64,000 bases of DNA from Tautonia marina (GCF_009177065.1 NZ_WEZF01000016.1:118064-182063); one strand, 5' to 3'. Numbered from the stretch's first letter, positions 9,439 to 17,606 are shown. Program-made: numbers and translations. The notes: a model not told the origin generated them from the sequence alone.

Positions 9439-9495
9439 ACGGCCTGGGGGGGCTGGTCGCCAGCGCGATCCGCGAGGATGGCCCGTGCGGTGGGA

Positions 9496-9906
9496 TCAGG
9501 TCGGGGATCGGAAGATCGCCCGGAAGCCGGCCTGCTCGAAGTGGTGGTCGCCGGTGAGGGCCTCGGTCAGGCCGCGATCGGCCATGACGACGAAGGAAAT
9601 GCAGTCAGTCAGGCTCCAGGATTTGTCGGGGCGACGGGCGTAGAGGTCGAGGCCGCGGTCGAAGAGTTCGGGGCTGGGTGGGACGATTTCGACAGACGGA
9701 TTCTTCCGGATACGTTCCATCAAGCGGAGAAACGCCTGTCGGTTTCCCGGCGCGGCCAGTGCGTCGGCAAGTTCGGTCAGAACCCACGCGGTCGTGAGGA
9801 GTGGTCCGGGTTCGTTCGCGAGGATTGCCAGGGAGCGCTCATGGGCCGCATCCCTGGGGTTCCCGATCGCCAGGAAGAAGAACGTGTCGGCAAAGCGAGT
9901 CGTCAT
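9496..9906 (-). CDS. PIN-domain toxin (VapC-like ribonuclease)
   Basis: 136 residues, the normal length of a PIN toxin. The acidic metal-binding tetrad of the family is visible: Asp7 in FADTFFFLA, Glu45 in VLTELADAL, Asp101 in SLTDCISFVVM and Asp120 in LTGDHHFEQAGF. PIN toxins cut RNA, often tRNA or rRNA, in a Mg-dependent way and are held inactive by the upstream-encoded antitoxin. The start codon overlaps the antitoxin stop by 4 nt (ATGA at 9906-9903), so the pair is translationally coupled. No truncation is seen and the tetrad is complete. Confidence 0.88.
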   Translation of the reverse strand: MTTRFADTFFFLAIGNPRDAAHERSLAILANEPGPLLTTAWVLTELADALAAPGNRQAFLRLMERIRKNPSVEIVPPSPELFDRGLDLYARRPDKSWSLTDCISFVVMADRGLTEALTGDHHFEQAGFRAIFRSPT

Positions 9907-10130
9907 CGCTTCGGGGTGCCGTGGAGGTAATGGTCGTGCTGCTCGGCCATGTCGGGCGGGAGTCCCTGGGCTTTCCCGGCGAACTCCATCAAAGCCTGCG
10001 ACAGGTCGCGGAGCGCCTCGTCCATCTCGATCGGCTGGATGTGCACCTTCGTCCCCTCGGGAGGGGGCGGCACCCCTTCATCGAGAACAACCACCCCGCC
10101 TCGGACTTCGCCGGTATACGTCTGGGCCAT
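9903..10130 (-). CDS. Antitoxin partner of the PIN toxin
   Basis: 75 residues, MAQTYTGEVRGGVVVLDEG onward. The N-terminal beta-strand pattern 'GEVRGGVVVLDE...PEGTKVHIQPI' resembles small AbrB-like or AF2212/DUF104-type antitoxins with a 'G.V.LPEGT.V.I' core, and the C-terminal helical half would wrap the toxin. ATG 10130 is supported by GGAGGG about 8 nt upstream on the minus strand, so a longer frame reaching 10262 is not used. It is upstream of and overlaps the toxin gene, the usual vapBC order. The exact antitoxin family is uncertain. Confidence 0.75.
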   Translation of the reverse strand: MAQTYTGEVRGGVVVLDEGVPPPPEGTKVHIQPIEMDEALRDLSQALMEFAGKAQGLPPDMAEQHDHYLHGTPKR

Positions 10131-10155
10131 GAATTCATCCCTCCTTTGACAAAGA

Positions 10156-10161
10156 AGTATA
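10156..10161 (-). promoter_or_regulatory. Possible -10 box of the toxin-antitoxin operon
   Basis: TATACT on the minus strand lies 25 nt before the antitoxin start and just upstream of its GGAGGG site, predicting a very short leader. No good -35 match is present, so an activator or a different sigma factor may be involved. Confidence 0.4.
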
Positions 10162-10516
10162 CCGGGAGCGGAGGCGGCCGGCGATCTCATCGGGTCAGAG
10201 AGGCCTTCTCGGCCGCATCCCGGTCCGGGCCTTCGGGGGCGTAGCCTCCTTGTCGGGAGCACGAGGTTGCAGAAGGGCCAACAGGTCCGACCTGAGGGCC
10301 TCCCATGCGATTGGTCCTGATCTTCAATCAGCCAGCGAGGGACTCCGGCCGAGGGGCATCCATCGAAACCCCGATAGCAAGGCTCGGACGAGAAATGTCG
10401 GGGGCCGTCGTTGAAGTCGCGGGGCCGTTCGGGCCGATGGAACGGGTTGTGAGGCTGGCCCGGAGGGTCGGCGGCGGTGGGTTGGACTGCGTGCGGACCA
10501 AGAGGAGGGATGCTGC
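10162..10516. other. Intergenic region, nothing recognised
   Basis: About 350 bases between the antitoxin promoter and the TolQ/MotA-like gene. No frame shows family resemblance. The right end should contain the promoter of the channel gene; no clear boxes are seen. Confidence 0.4.
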
Positions 10517-11809
10517 ATGTCCCGCAAAACGAACGACCTGGCCCAAGGGGGATCGTCGGCGTCGTACGGAGGCGCCCTGGCCCTGCTGGCGGTGGCCCTG
10601 GCGTTCCCGGTGGGGTTGATGGTGTTCAACCCAACCTTGATGTTCGAGCGGGGCTGGCATCAATATGCCGGGACGGCGATCTATGCCTGGGCCGTCCTGA
10701 TGCTCGTCCGGGAATGGAACCGCTTGCGCAGCGACGAACGGGCCTTTGCCGACGCTCCAGCGTTGCTCGATCGTGTCCGCGGTGGCGAGGCGATTGCCGC
10801 AACCGATGCTCGCTTGCTCCCGAGCCGATTGCGGCAGCTCGACGGCCACGCTCGAGGGCAGTCGGCACCCACCGTTGGCCAGTTGATGGAGCTGAACCGA
10901 GAAGTCTCGGGGCTGGACCAGGAGCGGACCGCCGCGCGGTTCACCTTGACGCGGTACATCCTGTACTTGCTGCCGGTCATCGGTTTTATCGGTACAGTCG
11001 AGGGGATCAGCCAGGCGCTCGGGAATATCAGCATCGTCTTGCCGATGGTCAAGGAGCTGGACGGCTTCCTCGGGAACCTGACGGGGGTGACGTCGGCCTT
11101 GCAGGTGGCGTTTGACAGTACGTTACTCGCCTTGTTCCTGAGCGCGGCGTTGATGTTCGTGCAAACGGTGATTTATCGCCTGGCCGAGGATCATCTGGCG
11201 AGGGTCGATGCCTGGGTCGTCGAGCATGCCTTGCCGAGCCTGGGCCGAGCGGAAGGGCCGGATGAAGCCCTTGCGCCGCATCTGGACCGGATGCGGGAGG
11301 AGTTGATCGCCGCGCTGACCGATCGGCTCGGCGAGGGGTTCGGGCCGTCGGTCGATCGGTTCGCCGAATCGGTCAACACGCTCCCGGCCGCGCTCGGTGA
11401 GCTGAGGCGAGGAGCCGAGGCAATCGGTCGGCTTGGGGATGATCTGGGGGCCGTCGGTGAGGCGAACGAGTCGATCCGCAGGGTCCTGGCGGCGATGGCT
11501 CGGATCGAGGCGGCACTCAGCGATCAACCGTCGGTCGAAAGTCAGCTCGAACCGATCCGGCGCGGGGTGGACCGGGCAACGGTAGCCGTCGAATCGCTCT
11601 CGGACCAGTGGACGGCGGCGTTCGAGCGGTCGAGTCGATCGACGCAGGAGCAACTGGCCCGGACCCTGGCAAGCCTGAAGGAAGCGCTCGATCTCCTGCA
11701 CGTGAGCATGGAACAGGGGAACGCCCTGTACCGGAACATCGTCCGCAAGATGTTCGAGGAACGTGCGGGGGGGATCGGTGGCGGCCAGGATGCCTCGAAG
11801 GCGGCCTGA
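10517..11809 (+). CDS. MotA/TolQ/ExbB proton-channel family protein with long coiled-coil tail
   Basis: 430 residues. Predicted membrane segments are at about 18-37, 50-64, 146-166 and 195-222. The last two, YLLPVIGFIGTVEGISQALG and GVTSALQVAFDSTLLALFLSA, match the conserved MotA/TolQ/ExbB channel core, in which a polar residue (here Asp200-Ser-Thr) lines the proton path. Residues about 245-415 form a cytoplasmic helical or coiled-coil tail (LDRMREELIAALTDRL onward), far longer than in ExbB. Family members energise an outer-membrane or cell-wall partner through a B/D-type subunit. The next gene product, with a first membrane segment in the ExbD/MotB position, may be that partner. Its actual task is unknown. 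Confidence 0.82.
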   Translation: MSRKTNDLAQGGSSASYGGALALLAVALAFPVGLMVFNPTLMFERGWHQYAGTAIYAWAVLMLVREWNRLRSDERAFADAPALLDRVRGGEAIAATDARLLPSRLRQLDGHARGQSAPTVGQLMELNREVSGLDQERTAARFTLTRYILYLLPVIGFIGTVEGISQALGNISIVLPMVKELDGFLGNLTGVTSALQVAFDSTLLALFLSAALMFVQTVIYRLAEDHLARVDAWVVEHALPSLGRAEGPDEALAPHLDRMREELIAALTDRLGEGFGPSVDRFAESVNTLPAALGELRRGAEAIGRLGDDLGAVGEANESIRRVLAAMARIEAALSDQPSVESQLEPIRRGVDRATVAVESLSDQWTAAFERSSRSTQEQLARTLASLKEALDLLHVSMEQGNALYRNIVRKMFEERAGGIGGGQDASKAA

Positions 11810-11983
11810 TTTCCTGGGTGGCATGACACCGCGGCCGGGGGCAACGCATCGGCCGGCCGCGGCCGGAGGAACTGGAGTTTTCGGTACCATCGGCCGAAAC
11901 CCAGAGTGACGATCGTCGAGGGAACCGAACCGAAGCGGGCCGAGGCGGTCGGCAGGGTTCCCTCGACCGGAAGGGATCAACGG

Positions 11984-12090
11984 TCACGCAAAGGGTCAGG
12001 GTGGGGGGGGCAATCGATCCAGGGGTGGTAGCTTTGATCGAGCGTCAGACCCGCAGGCGCAGTCCCCCCCTACCCCGCCCCTTTGCGTGA
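11984..12090. repeat. 27-nt imperfect inverted repeat, G-rich, between the channel gene and its neighbour
   Basis: Arm 1 (11984-12010) begins TCACGCAAAGGG and ends in eight G. Arm 2 (12064-12090), read on the minus strand, begins with the same 12 bases and ends in seven G. The 27-nt arms match at 24 positions and enclose 53 nt. Transcribed, this gives a very strong stem; single-stranded, each arm (GGG-TCA-GGG-T-GGG-G-GGG in arm 1) has the spacing of a G-quadruplex. It may terminate or attenuate transcription into the next gene, or be a small mobile-repeat remnant. Confidence 0.8.
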
Positions 12091-12204
12091 CGAGAACCCG
12101 ACGGGCCTCGGTCGGAGTGGCCGAGCCCGACTTTGTGGCCGAGTGCGTCGTTCGATGGGTCGAACGAGCCTCGGACCAAGGATCGAGAAGGAGATCGCAC
12201 GACC

Positions 12205-13029
12205 ATGCGTCGCGGACGTCGAGGCGGTCACGGGGTTCTGGAGTTCGGCGGCTCGGGCGAAGATTCGTTCGTGGCCGTAGTGGTCACGAAATTGACCGGC
12301 GCACTCCTGTTTATTCTACTCCTGTCAATGGTCATCATGGCCTTGATCCCCAGGGCTGTGGATTCGACCGGGGCGACAGCGGGATCGAGCGGAAAGGAGC
12401 CGGAACCGCTGGCGATCGTGACACCCGAGCGGCTTCCCGAGGCGATCGTAGGCCGGCCTTACGAGCTGGCCCTTGCGGCGACCGGGGGCAGCGGGACCTT
12501 GCGATGGATGATCGATGGCCCGATTCCCGAGGGCTTGACGTTCGATCCGGAACAGGGCCTGATTCGGGGGACGCCGGAATCGGGAACGCCCGGGCCAGTT
12601 TCGGTGCGTGTTCGGGTCACTGACGGTCGGCGCTCAGATGGGCGAGCGCTTTCGATGGTGGTCTATCAGCCCGACGGCCCGTTGAGCTTGCCGACCCCGC
12701 TGGAGGCGACGCTGGGGCTTCCTCGATTGCCGTGGCGGGCCTGGGGAGAGCTGGGGTTTGGCTTCCTGGTGCTGGCCCTGGTGCATCTGGTGGCGATGAA
12801 CGGTGTGGCCGCGATGCAGCGGCAGGCCCTGGCAAGGGCTCCGGAAGGGTCGGGATCGGGGCGGTTCGCGTGGTATCGAGGCATCATTCGGCTGGCGACC
12901 GTCTCGGCGGTTGTGGCACTGGCCGGTTGGCTCTGGATGCACCGAGGAATGGCGGAGGATCGCCCCAATCCGCAGGCGACGATGGCCGTGGCGACGGCCC
13001 CGGATGATCGACCCCAGGTGTCCCGATAA
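12205..13029 (+). CDS. Membrane protein with putative Ig (He_PIG) domain, possible channel partner
   Basis: 274 residues from ATG 12205, which follows an AAGGAG site at 12188-12193; a longer frame is rejected. TM1 is at about 24-48 (FVAVVVTKLTGALLFILLLS), preceded by a Gly-rich, acidic N-terminus. Residues about 68-155 form a putative Ig domain of the He_PIG type (ATGGSGTLRWMI...PIPEGLTFDPEQGLIRGTP). TM2 lies at about 183-203 and TM3 at 227-246. The topology (short cytoplasmic N-terminus, one TM with an acidic residue just before it, a periplasmic binding domain) resembles ExbD/MotB-like partners of the preceding channel protein, but the usual Asp inside TM1 is not evident. Function is unknown; the pairing is inferred from adjacency. 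Confidence 0.72.
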   Translation: MRRGRRGGHGVLEFGGSGEDSFVAVVVTKLTGALLFILLLSMVIMALIPRAVDSTGATAGSSGKEPEPLAIVTPERLPEAIVGRPYELALAATGGSGTLRWMIDGPIPEGLTFDPEQGLIRGTPESGTPGPVSVRVRVTDGRRSDGRALSMVVYQPDGPLSLPTPLEATLGLPRLPWRAWGELGFGFLVLALVHLVAMNGVAAMQRQALARAPEGSGSGRFAWYRGIIRLATVSAVVALAGWLWMHRGMAEDRPNPQATMAVATAPDDRPQVSR

Positions 13030-13210
13030 GTTCGATCCGTTCAAATTGAAGTTTTCCGGGTCCAATCGTGACTGCGCAACGCTTAGAATGAGAATGAGTT
13101 GGATGCCTTGATCCCGGAACGTCGGGAGCCAAGGCAATCCAAGCGATTCGGACCCGGCACGCCGCCGGACCCGCCTTTGCGATTCCCTCACGAGACGGAG
13201 GACATCGGGG

Positions 13211-14479
13211 ATGAGAGTGATCGACCGACGGTATCCCTTGACCGCGGCGCTTCTGGCGGCGGGATTTCTTGCCCTGGCCCCTTCGGCCTCGGCCCAGGTC
13301 CGGCGCAATCTGGGAGGCAACACCGGCGTAACGCCGACGGGAACACCCTCGGCCGAACCGACTCAGGAGACCCCGGCCGAGCCGGAAACGCCGAATATCC
13401 CCGGTGTGGTCCGGCCTCCGGCGGAAGGCGAAGAGGGGGAAGGCCAGCAACGGCCGGTCGACCCGGAGATGGTCGCCCGAATCGTCCAGATGCGCGGTCC
13501 GATGTGGCTGCTGGAACAGGAGCCGGTTCGCAAGGAGCTGAAAATCTCCGACGCGCAGCTCGAACGGCTCAAGTCGGTTGATACCCAGATGCAGGAAACG
13601 CGACGGGAAGCCTTCACCCAGATGCGCGAGCAGATGCGCAACCAGGGAGGCCGCCAGCAAGGAGGCCGTCCGCAGCAAGGCGGCAACGTTCCGGGTGGTG
13701 GTCGTCCGGGAGGGCCGGGCGGTTTTGCCGGTCCTGGCGGCTTCGGCGGGCCGGGGGGATTCGGTGGCCCCGGTGGTTTCGGCGGGCCGGGTGGCGGATT
13801 CCCAGGGGGTGACGCCTTCCGAACCATGATGACGCAGATGCAGCAACAGACCGAACAGGCCGTCGCGGCGGCCCTGAGCAAGGGACAGCAGAAGCGTCTG
13901 CAGGAGATCATTCTCCAGGCCAAGGGGCCGATGGCCGTGACCGAGAACGAGGTTCAGAACGCCCTGCAACTGCTGCCGTACCAGCGCGAGCAGATCGCCA
14001 TGATCAAGCAGGAAATGGAGATGAAGCAGCAGCAGGCGGGCAACGCTCGTCGGCAGTTATTCATGGGGGTCTTCCAGCCCAATCGGGAGGGGCAACCCGG
14101 CCAGCCGGGTCAACCGGGCCAGCCGGGCCGAGGTGGTCAGCAGGGGCAGCCTGGAGCGGCCGGAGGGCGTCCCGGCGCCGGGCAAGACACCAATAACGAT
14201 GACGATGATGAGGACAACAACCGGAGACGCGGTCGTCCGCAGATTGACCCCGAGACCCAGGCGAAGCTCGACGCCCTGGAGACCCAGAGCGAATCGTACG
14301 AAAAGGAAGCGCTGCAGAAGATCGGCAAGGTGCTGAGTGCCTCGCAGATCAAGCAGTACAACCGCTTGCTCGGTTCGAAGTTCGACTTCTCGACGCTCGA
14401 CATGCGTTCGGCCGGTCGGGGCGGCTTCGGCGGCTTCGGCGGTGATCGGGGTGGTCGAGGAGGCCGGGGAGGCCGCTGA
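13211..14479 (+). CDS. Exported Gly/Gln-rich protein with LTxxQ-like helices
   Basis: 422 residues. The signal peptide MRVIDRRYPLTAALLAAGFL... probably ends at ASAQ. The mature part has helical 'L(S/T)xxQ' segments (LKISDAQLERLKSVD, LSKGQQKRLQEIILQ, LLPYQREQIAMI, LSASQIKQYNRLL), resembling the LTxxQ motifs of Spy/CpxP-like periplasmic proteins. Between them lie a Gly-Pro-Phe repeat tract (GGFGGPGG type, about 13705-13800) and a GQPGQPGQPG tract, and the end is Gly-Arg rich. The next gene encodes a shorter paralog with the same segments and no low-complexity tracts. Role is unknown; chaperone-like or envelope-stress functions are guesses from family resemblance. A strong terminator follows. 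Confidence 0.75.
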   Translation: MRVIDRRYPLTAALLAAGFLALAPSASAQVRRNLGGNTGVTPTGTPSAEPTQETPAEPETPNIPGVVRPPAEGEEGEGQQRPVDPEMVARIVQMRGPMWLLEQEPVRKELKISDAQLERLKSVDTQMQETRREAFTQMREQMRNQGGRQQGGRPQQGGNVPGGGRPGGPGGFAGPGGFGGPGGFGGPGGFGGPGGGFPGGDAFRTMMTQMQQQTEQAVAAALSKGQQKRLQEIILQAKGPMAVTENEVQNALQLLPYQREQIAMIKQEMEMKQQQAGNARRQLFMGVFQPNREGQPGQPGQPGQPGRGGQQGQPGAAGGRPGAGQDTNNDDDDEDNNRRRGRPQIDPETQAKLDALETQSESYEKEALQKIGKVLSASQIKQYNRLLGSKFDFSTLDMRSAGRGGFGGFGGDRGGRGGRGGR

Positions 14480-14521
14480 TCGCTTCGGTTCCGAACGGCT
14501 GAATTTGGGTCGATGCCTTCC

Positions 14522-14564
14522 AACGCCGAGGAGGCGGGACAAGGGTTCCCGCCTTCTCGGCGTT
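14522..14564 (+). terminator. Strong hairpin terminator
   Basis: An 18-bp stem with one G-U pair: 14522-14539 (AACGCCGAGGAGGCGGGA) pairs with 14547-14564 (TCCCGCCTTCTCGGCGTT) around a 7-nt loop, followed by TGCTCGTT. It lies 42 nt after the Gly-rich protein stop codon. Confidence 0.8.
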
Positions 14565-14753
14565 TGCTCGTTGGGGAGCCTCGGCAAGGCTGGGGTTCTC
14601 TGGCAGGGCGATCCCTCGTATAACGAGTCCGCCCTGTTGACCGGTTCGAACGACCGCATGCGATGGGATCGAGGGGCAATCGGAGACACAACGGGGGGCG
14701 AAGGGACGGAACCCTTCTGCCGATGGACGGGAACTCTCGAAGGAGTCGGCCCC

Positions 14754-15392
14754 ATGCGGTTCGGAGCGCTCTCAATCGCGGCGGCGGTGGCGATGGGCAT
14801 GGCACTCTCGGCCACCGGCACGGGGGAAGACCCTGGTTCGGCTTCAGCGTTCTGGCAGCTTCCGGACGAGGCGATCGGTGCCCGGCTCTCGCCGGTCTTG
14901 CTTCTGAGTCGGCAGGATGTTCAGGCGGAGCTGACCATCACCGCCGAACAGGCGGCGGCCGTGGAACGGGCGATCGCCGAGTTGCTGGCCCAGGCGAGCA
15001 GTCTGCGGGGACGCTCCGGCCCGGATGCCGTGGCGGCTCGCCGAGCCGTGGACGAGGCGGCGCAGCAGTGGATCGAAGGAAACCTGTCGGCGGATCAACA
15101 AGCACGGCTGGCCCAGATCGACCTGCAATGGCAAGGAGCCTCGGCCCTGGTTTCGCGGCCGACGATTGCCGCGAGCCTGGAATTGACCGAAGACCAGCAG
15201 CGCCGGATTGTCCAGACCCTGACGCAAGGCCGAGCGGCCGGTGAAGATCCGTTGCAGGCTCACCATCGGATGCACCGCGATGCCGTGAGCGTGCTGAGCG
15301 AGGATCAGCGGTTGCGGTGGCTGGCGATGATCGGCTCCCCCTTCGATGTGGTCGAGCAACGCGCAGCGTCAGAGGGTCGCGTGACGCGATGA
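14754..15392 (+). CDS. Exported protein with LTxxQ-like helices, paralog of the upstream gene
   Basis: 212 residues from ATG 14754, preceded by AAGGAG at 14740-14745. The signal peptide MRFGALSIAAAVAMGMALSA is followed by four 'L(S/T)xxQ' helices: LTITAEQAAAVERAI, LSADQQARLAQIDLQ, LELTEDQQRRIVQTL and LSEDQRLRWLAMI. Their order and spacing match those of the 13211-14479 product; for example, QQARLAQIDLQ aligns with QQKRLQEIILQ and IGSPFD with LGSKFD. The two genes are therefore an adjacent duplicated pair. The family resembles Spy/CpxP-type periplasmic proteins; a precise role is not known. It ends near a convergent TPR gene with a small hairpin between them. Confidence 0.75.
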   Translation: MRFGALSIAAAVAMGMALSATGTGEDPGSASAFWQLPDEAIGARLSPVLLLSRQDVQAELTITAEQAAAVERAIAELLAQASSLRGRSGPDAVAARRAVDEAAQQWIEGNLSADQQARLAQIDLQWQGASALVSRPTIAASLELTEDQQRRIVQTLTQGRAAGEDPLQAHHRMHRDAVSVLSEDQRLRWLAMIGSPFDVVEQRAASEGRVTR

Positions 15393-15403
15393 GAGGATGA
15401 GTC

Positions 15404-15420
15404 GGCAGGGCCGCCCTGCC
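15404..15420 (+). terminator. Short hairpin between convergent genes
   Basis: GGCAGGG (15404-15410) and CCCTGCC (15414-15420) form a perfect 7-bp stem with a 3-nt loop, followed by CTGCGTTCTT. It is 12 nt after the LTxxQ gene stop and may serve it as a terminator. Confidence 0.45.
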
Positions 15421-15446
15421 CTGCGTTCTTGCCGGGGCAAGTTGGT

Positions 15447-15974
15447 TCACCGATTGGTTGAGAGGCCCTCGGCCAGGCAACGGAAGGCCGGGTTGTCTCG
15501 GACCGAGTCGAAGTCGGATTCGTCGGCGATCAGGGACCGGAGCGCAGGCTGGAGTTTCAGGGCGGCCTCCAGTTCCTGGAGACAACGCTCCAGGTTGCCG
15601 GCAAGGCTCCAGTAGCAGGCGAGGTTATAGGGGAGCAACGGCTCGTCGGGATTCGATCGACGAGCGAGGGTCAGGGCGTCGATCGCCTGGGCCAGGCGGT
15701 GGGTGCGTTTGTAGCACCAGCCAAGGGCAACGGCCACCATCAGGTTGCCGGGCCGAAGGCGGGCAGCGGTTTCGAGGGGATCGAGGGCGTCTCGGTAGCG
15801 TCCCAGCTCTCGGAGGGCCTCGCCGGTCAGATAGCTGGCCTCAAACTGCATGGTCGCCCAGTCGGGCCTCGACTGGAGGATCTCAAGCGCATGGGAAGGC
15901 ATGCCGAGTTCGAGGAAGCCCTCGGCCTCACGGAGCCGACGGATGGTCGGGTCGAGTTTCACGCCAGACATCAC
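15447..15974 (-). CDS. TPR-repeat protein
   Basis: 175 residues, starting at GTG 15974 or at the adjacent ATG 15971. Three to four TPR-like units are visible: YLTGEALRELGRYRDALDPLETAARLRPG, ALGWCYKRTHRLAQAIDALTLARRSNP and YNLACYWSLAGNLERCLQELEAALKLQP. The end, IADESDFDSVRDNPAFRCL, is the common C-terminal motif of short TPR proteins ('D.DFD.IR.DP.F'). No signal peptide is seen, so it is probably cytoplasmic and a protein-interaction module. The partner is unknown. The gene stands between a convergent exported protein and a long non-coding stretch. Confidence 0.85.
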   Translation of the reverse strand: MMSGVKLDPTIRRLREAEGFLELGMPSHALEILQSRPDWATMQFEASYLTGEALRELGRYRDALDPLETAARLRPGNLMVAVALGWCYKRTHRLAQAIDALTLARRSNPDEPLLPYNLACYWSLAGNLERCLQELEAALKLQPALRSLIADESDFDSVRDNPAFRCLAEGLSTNR

Positions 15975-16424
15975 ACGCCGCCCTCTTTCGCCTGATCCGC
16001 AAGGATTTCCGTGAGTATTCTATCTCACGTGATCCGCCCAGGAAAGCAATCGTCCGATCCGGTCGGACCCGGGCGAGGCAAACCACCCACCGGCCCAGTC
16101 TGTCGGACGGGCTCGAACGGGTCTCGGTGAGCGTCCGTCGGCCTGCCGCCCTTGGGGGGTGGGGTCGAGGCCAGGGGAGGCAGCACCCTGGGACGGGTGA
16201 TGGGGCCACCCGATCCGCCGACGTTGGGGAGGGTGGATTGCTCCCCTCGCTCGACCTGCGGCAACCCTCTCGTCGGTGCCGAGGGAGAGGGTTGGAGTTG
16301 AGGAGGCCGAACGTTTGAGGCCAGGCGCAGCGCCCTGGCCGAGCCTCCCATCTCCCCGGGCCTCTCCCCCGACTCGGGGGAGAGGGAGAACGACAACTGC
16401 CAATGGAAGTTCCCGACGAACGAC
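15975..16424. other. Intergenic region with hairpins
   Basis: 450 bases with no supported gene. It holds the perfect palindrome at 16361-16385 and a second stem at 16319-16340 (GGCCAGG paired with CCTGGCC around an 8-nt loop). The sequence is locally rich in CTCCC/GGGAG strings. The promoter of the TPR gene should lie at its left end. Confidence 0.5.
16361..16385. repeat. Perfect 25-nt palindrome downstream of the ADP-ribosylglycohydrolase gene
   Basis: CCTCTCCCCCGA and TCGGGGGAGAGG are exact reverse complements around a single C. It lies 40 nt past the stop of the minus-strand ADP-ribosylglycohydrolase gene and could end its transcript, although no U tract follows on either strand. The loop is very small, so a cruciform or protein-binding site is also possible. 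Confidence 0.6.
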
Positions 16425-17606
16425 TCAGCGAGGGGGGCGAATGTTCATGCCTCCGTGCTGGTTGGGCGGCATGAGCTTATCGCGGCTGAGGCTTTCCTCG
16501 TCGCTGAGGTGCCGTTCGGTGGAGACGAGGTCGGGGATGTCGAGACCTTCGGTCGAGCCGAGTGCAAGGGCCTGGGCGCGGAGGTCGATCCCGTTGCGAT
16601 TGCGGAGACCGTGAAGCCAACGGTCGGGAATGGCGTCGAGGCCATAGGAGGCGCCGGCCAGAGCGCCGAGGATGGCTCCGGCCGAGTCGGCATCGCCACC
16701 GAGGTTCACCACGTCGATCAGGGCTTCTTCCAGAGACTCGGTGGTGAGCAGGAGGTAGAAGCAGGTGGGGATGCAGGCCGGGGGAAAGCCCATCGTCGGC
16801 CGTTTGCAGACGGGGCGGGCGCCGTGGGCATTGGCCTCCTCGACCAGCGCGGCAAGGGCCTCGGGGCGGGGCAAGTCGAGCAAGGACTCGACGTTGGCGA
16901 TGGCCCGGGAGAGGCTGCGGCCGTGGTCGTTGATCGAGGCGACGACGTGACCGAATTGCTGGGCGATTCGGGTTTCGGCGGCGGCCACGTCGCCGGCAAC
17001 GCGGAACAGGAGGCTGGCGGATCGGGGTTCGAGGGTGAGCAGGCGGCGAACGGCCGAAGCGACGGCGATGGCGCCGGAGAGGCTTCGGATGTCGCGGTGG
17101 GTGATGAGGCTGGCGGTCATGACGGCGTCAAAGAGGCCGTCGGGATCGTCGGGGAAGGCGATGGCGGCAGGAGCGATCCGCATGGCCGCGCCGATGCCGG
17201 CGGAGTCCTGGCCGCATTCGAGCGGGGGGCGTCCCTGATCGAGCTGTTCGAGGACGAAGCGGAAGCTGCGGCCGACGCCTCGGTGGGCCCCGGCGTAGCC
17301 GTTGCGGGGGTTGGCCAGGTCGAGGTAGAGGGCCGCGAGCATGTCAGGATCGACCGCGCGTCGGGCGAGCAGGGTTTCGGTCAGGGCGAGGGCCTGCTGG
17401 GTGTCGTCGGTGTAGAGGCCCGGAAGGCGCCAACGGAAGGGCTTGCGTTTCCAGGCCTGGGCGCCATCGACGTAATCGACGACCGTGCCGTAGTGGGCGC
17501 GGATCTGCTGGGGGCTGAGCCCCTCAAGCGGTGCCCCCAGGGCGTCGCCGACGGCCAGGCCGAGCAAGGTTCCTCGGGCCCGGTCCAGAAAGGTCGACAG
17601 CGGCAT
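16425..17606 (-). CDS. ADP-ribosylglycohydrolase family protein
   Basis: 393 residues from ATG 17606. The start is chosen because AAGGAG sits about 9 nt upstream and the domain begins at once (RARGTLLGLAVGDALGAPLEG). The metal-binding motifs of the family are present: YTDDTQQALALTETL near the N-terminus and GGDADSAGAILGALAGASYG near the C-terminus, the latter a variant of the usual GGDTDS with Ala for Thr. Such enzymes remove ADP-ribose from proteins, nucleic acids or small molecules with two Mg ions; the DraG branch acts on nitrogenase reductase, but nothing here suggests that target. The frame is open to 17798, but the extension is low-complexity. Substrate unknown. Confidence 0.9.
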   Translation of the reverse strand: MPLSTFLDRARGTLLGLAVGDALGAPLEGLSPQQIRAHYGTVVDYVDGAQAWKRKPFRWRLPGLYTDDTQQALALTETLLARRAVDPDMLAALYLDLANPRNGYAGAHRGVGRSFRFVLEQLDQGRPPLECGQDSAGIGAAMRIAPAAIAFPDDPDGLFDAVMTASLITHRDIRSLSGAIAVASAVRRLLTLEPRSASLLFRVAGDVAAAETRIAQQFGHVVASINDHGRSLSRAIANVESLLDLPRPEALAALVEEANAHGARPVCKRPTMGFPPACIPTCFYLLLTTESLEEALIDVVNLGGDADSAGAILGALAGASYGLDAIPDRWLHGLRNRNGIDLRAQALALGSTEGLDIPDLVSTERHLSDEESLSRDKLMPPNQHGGMNIRPPR

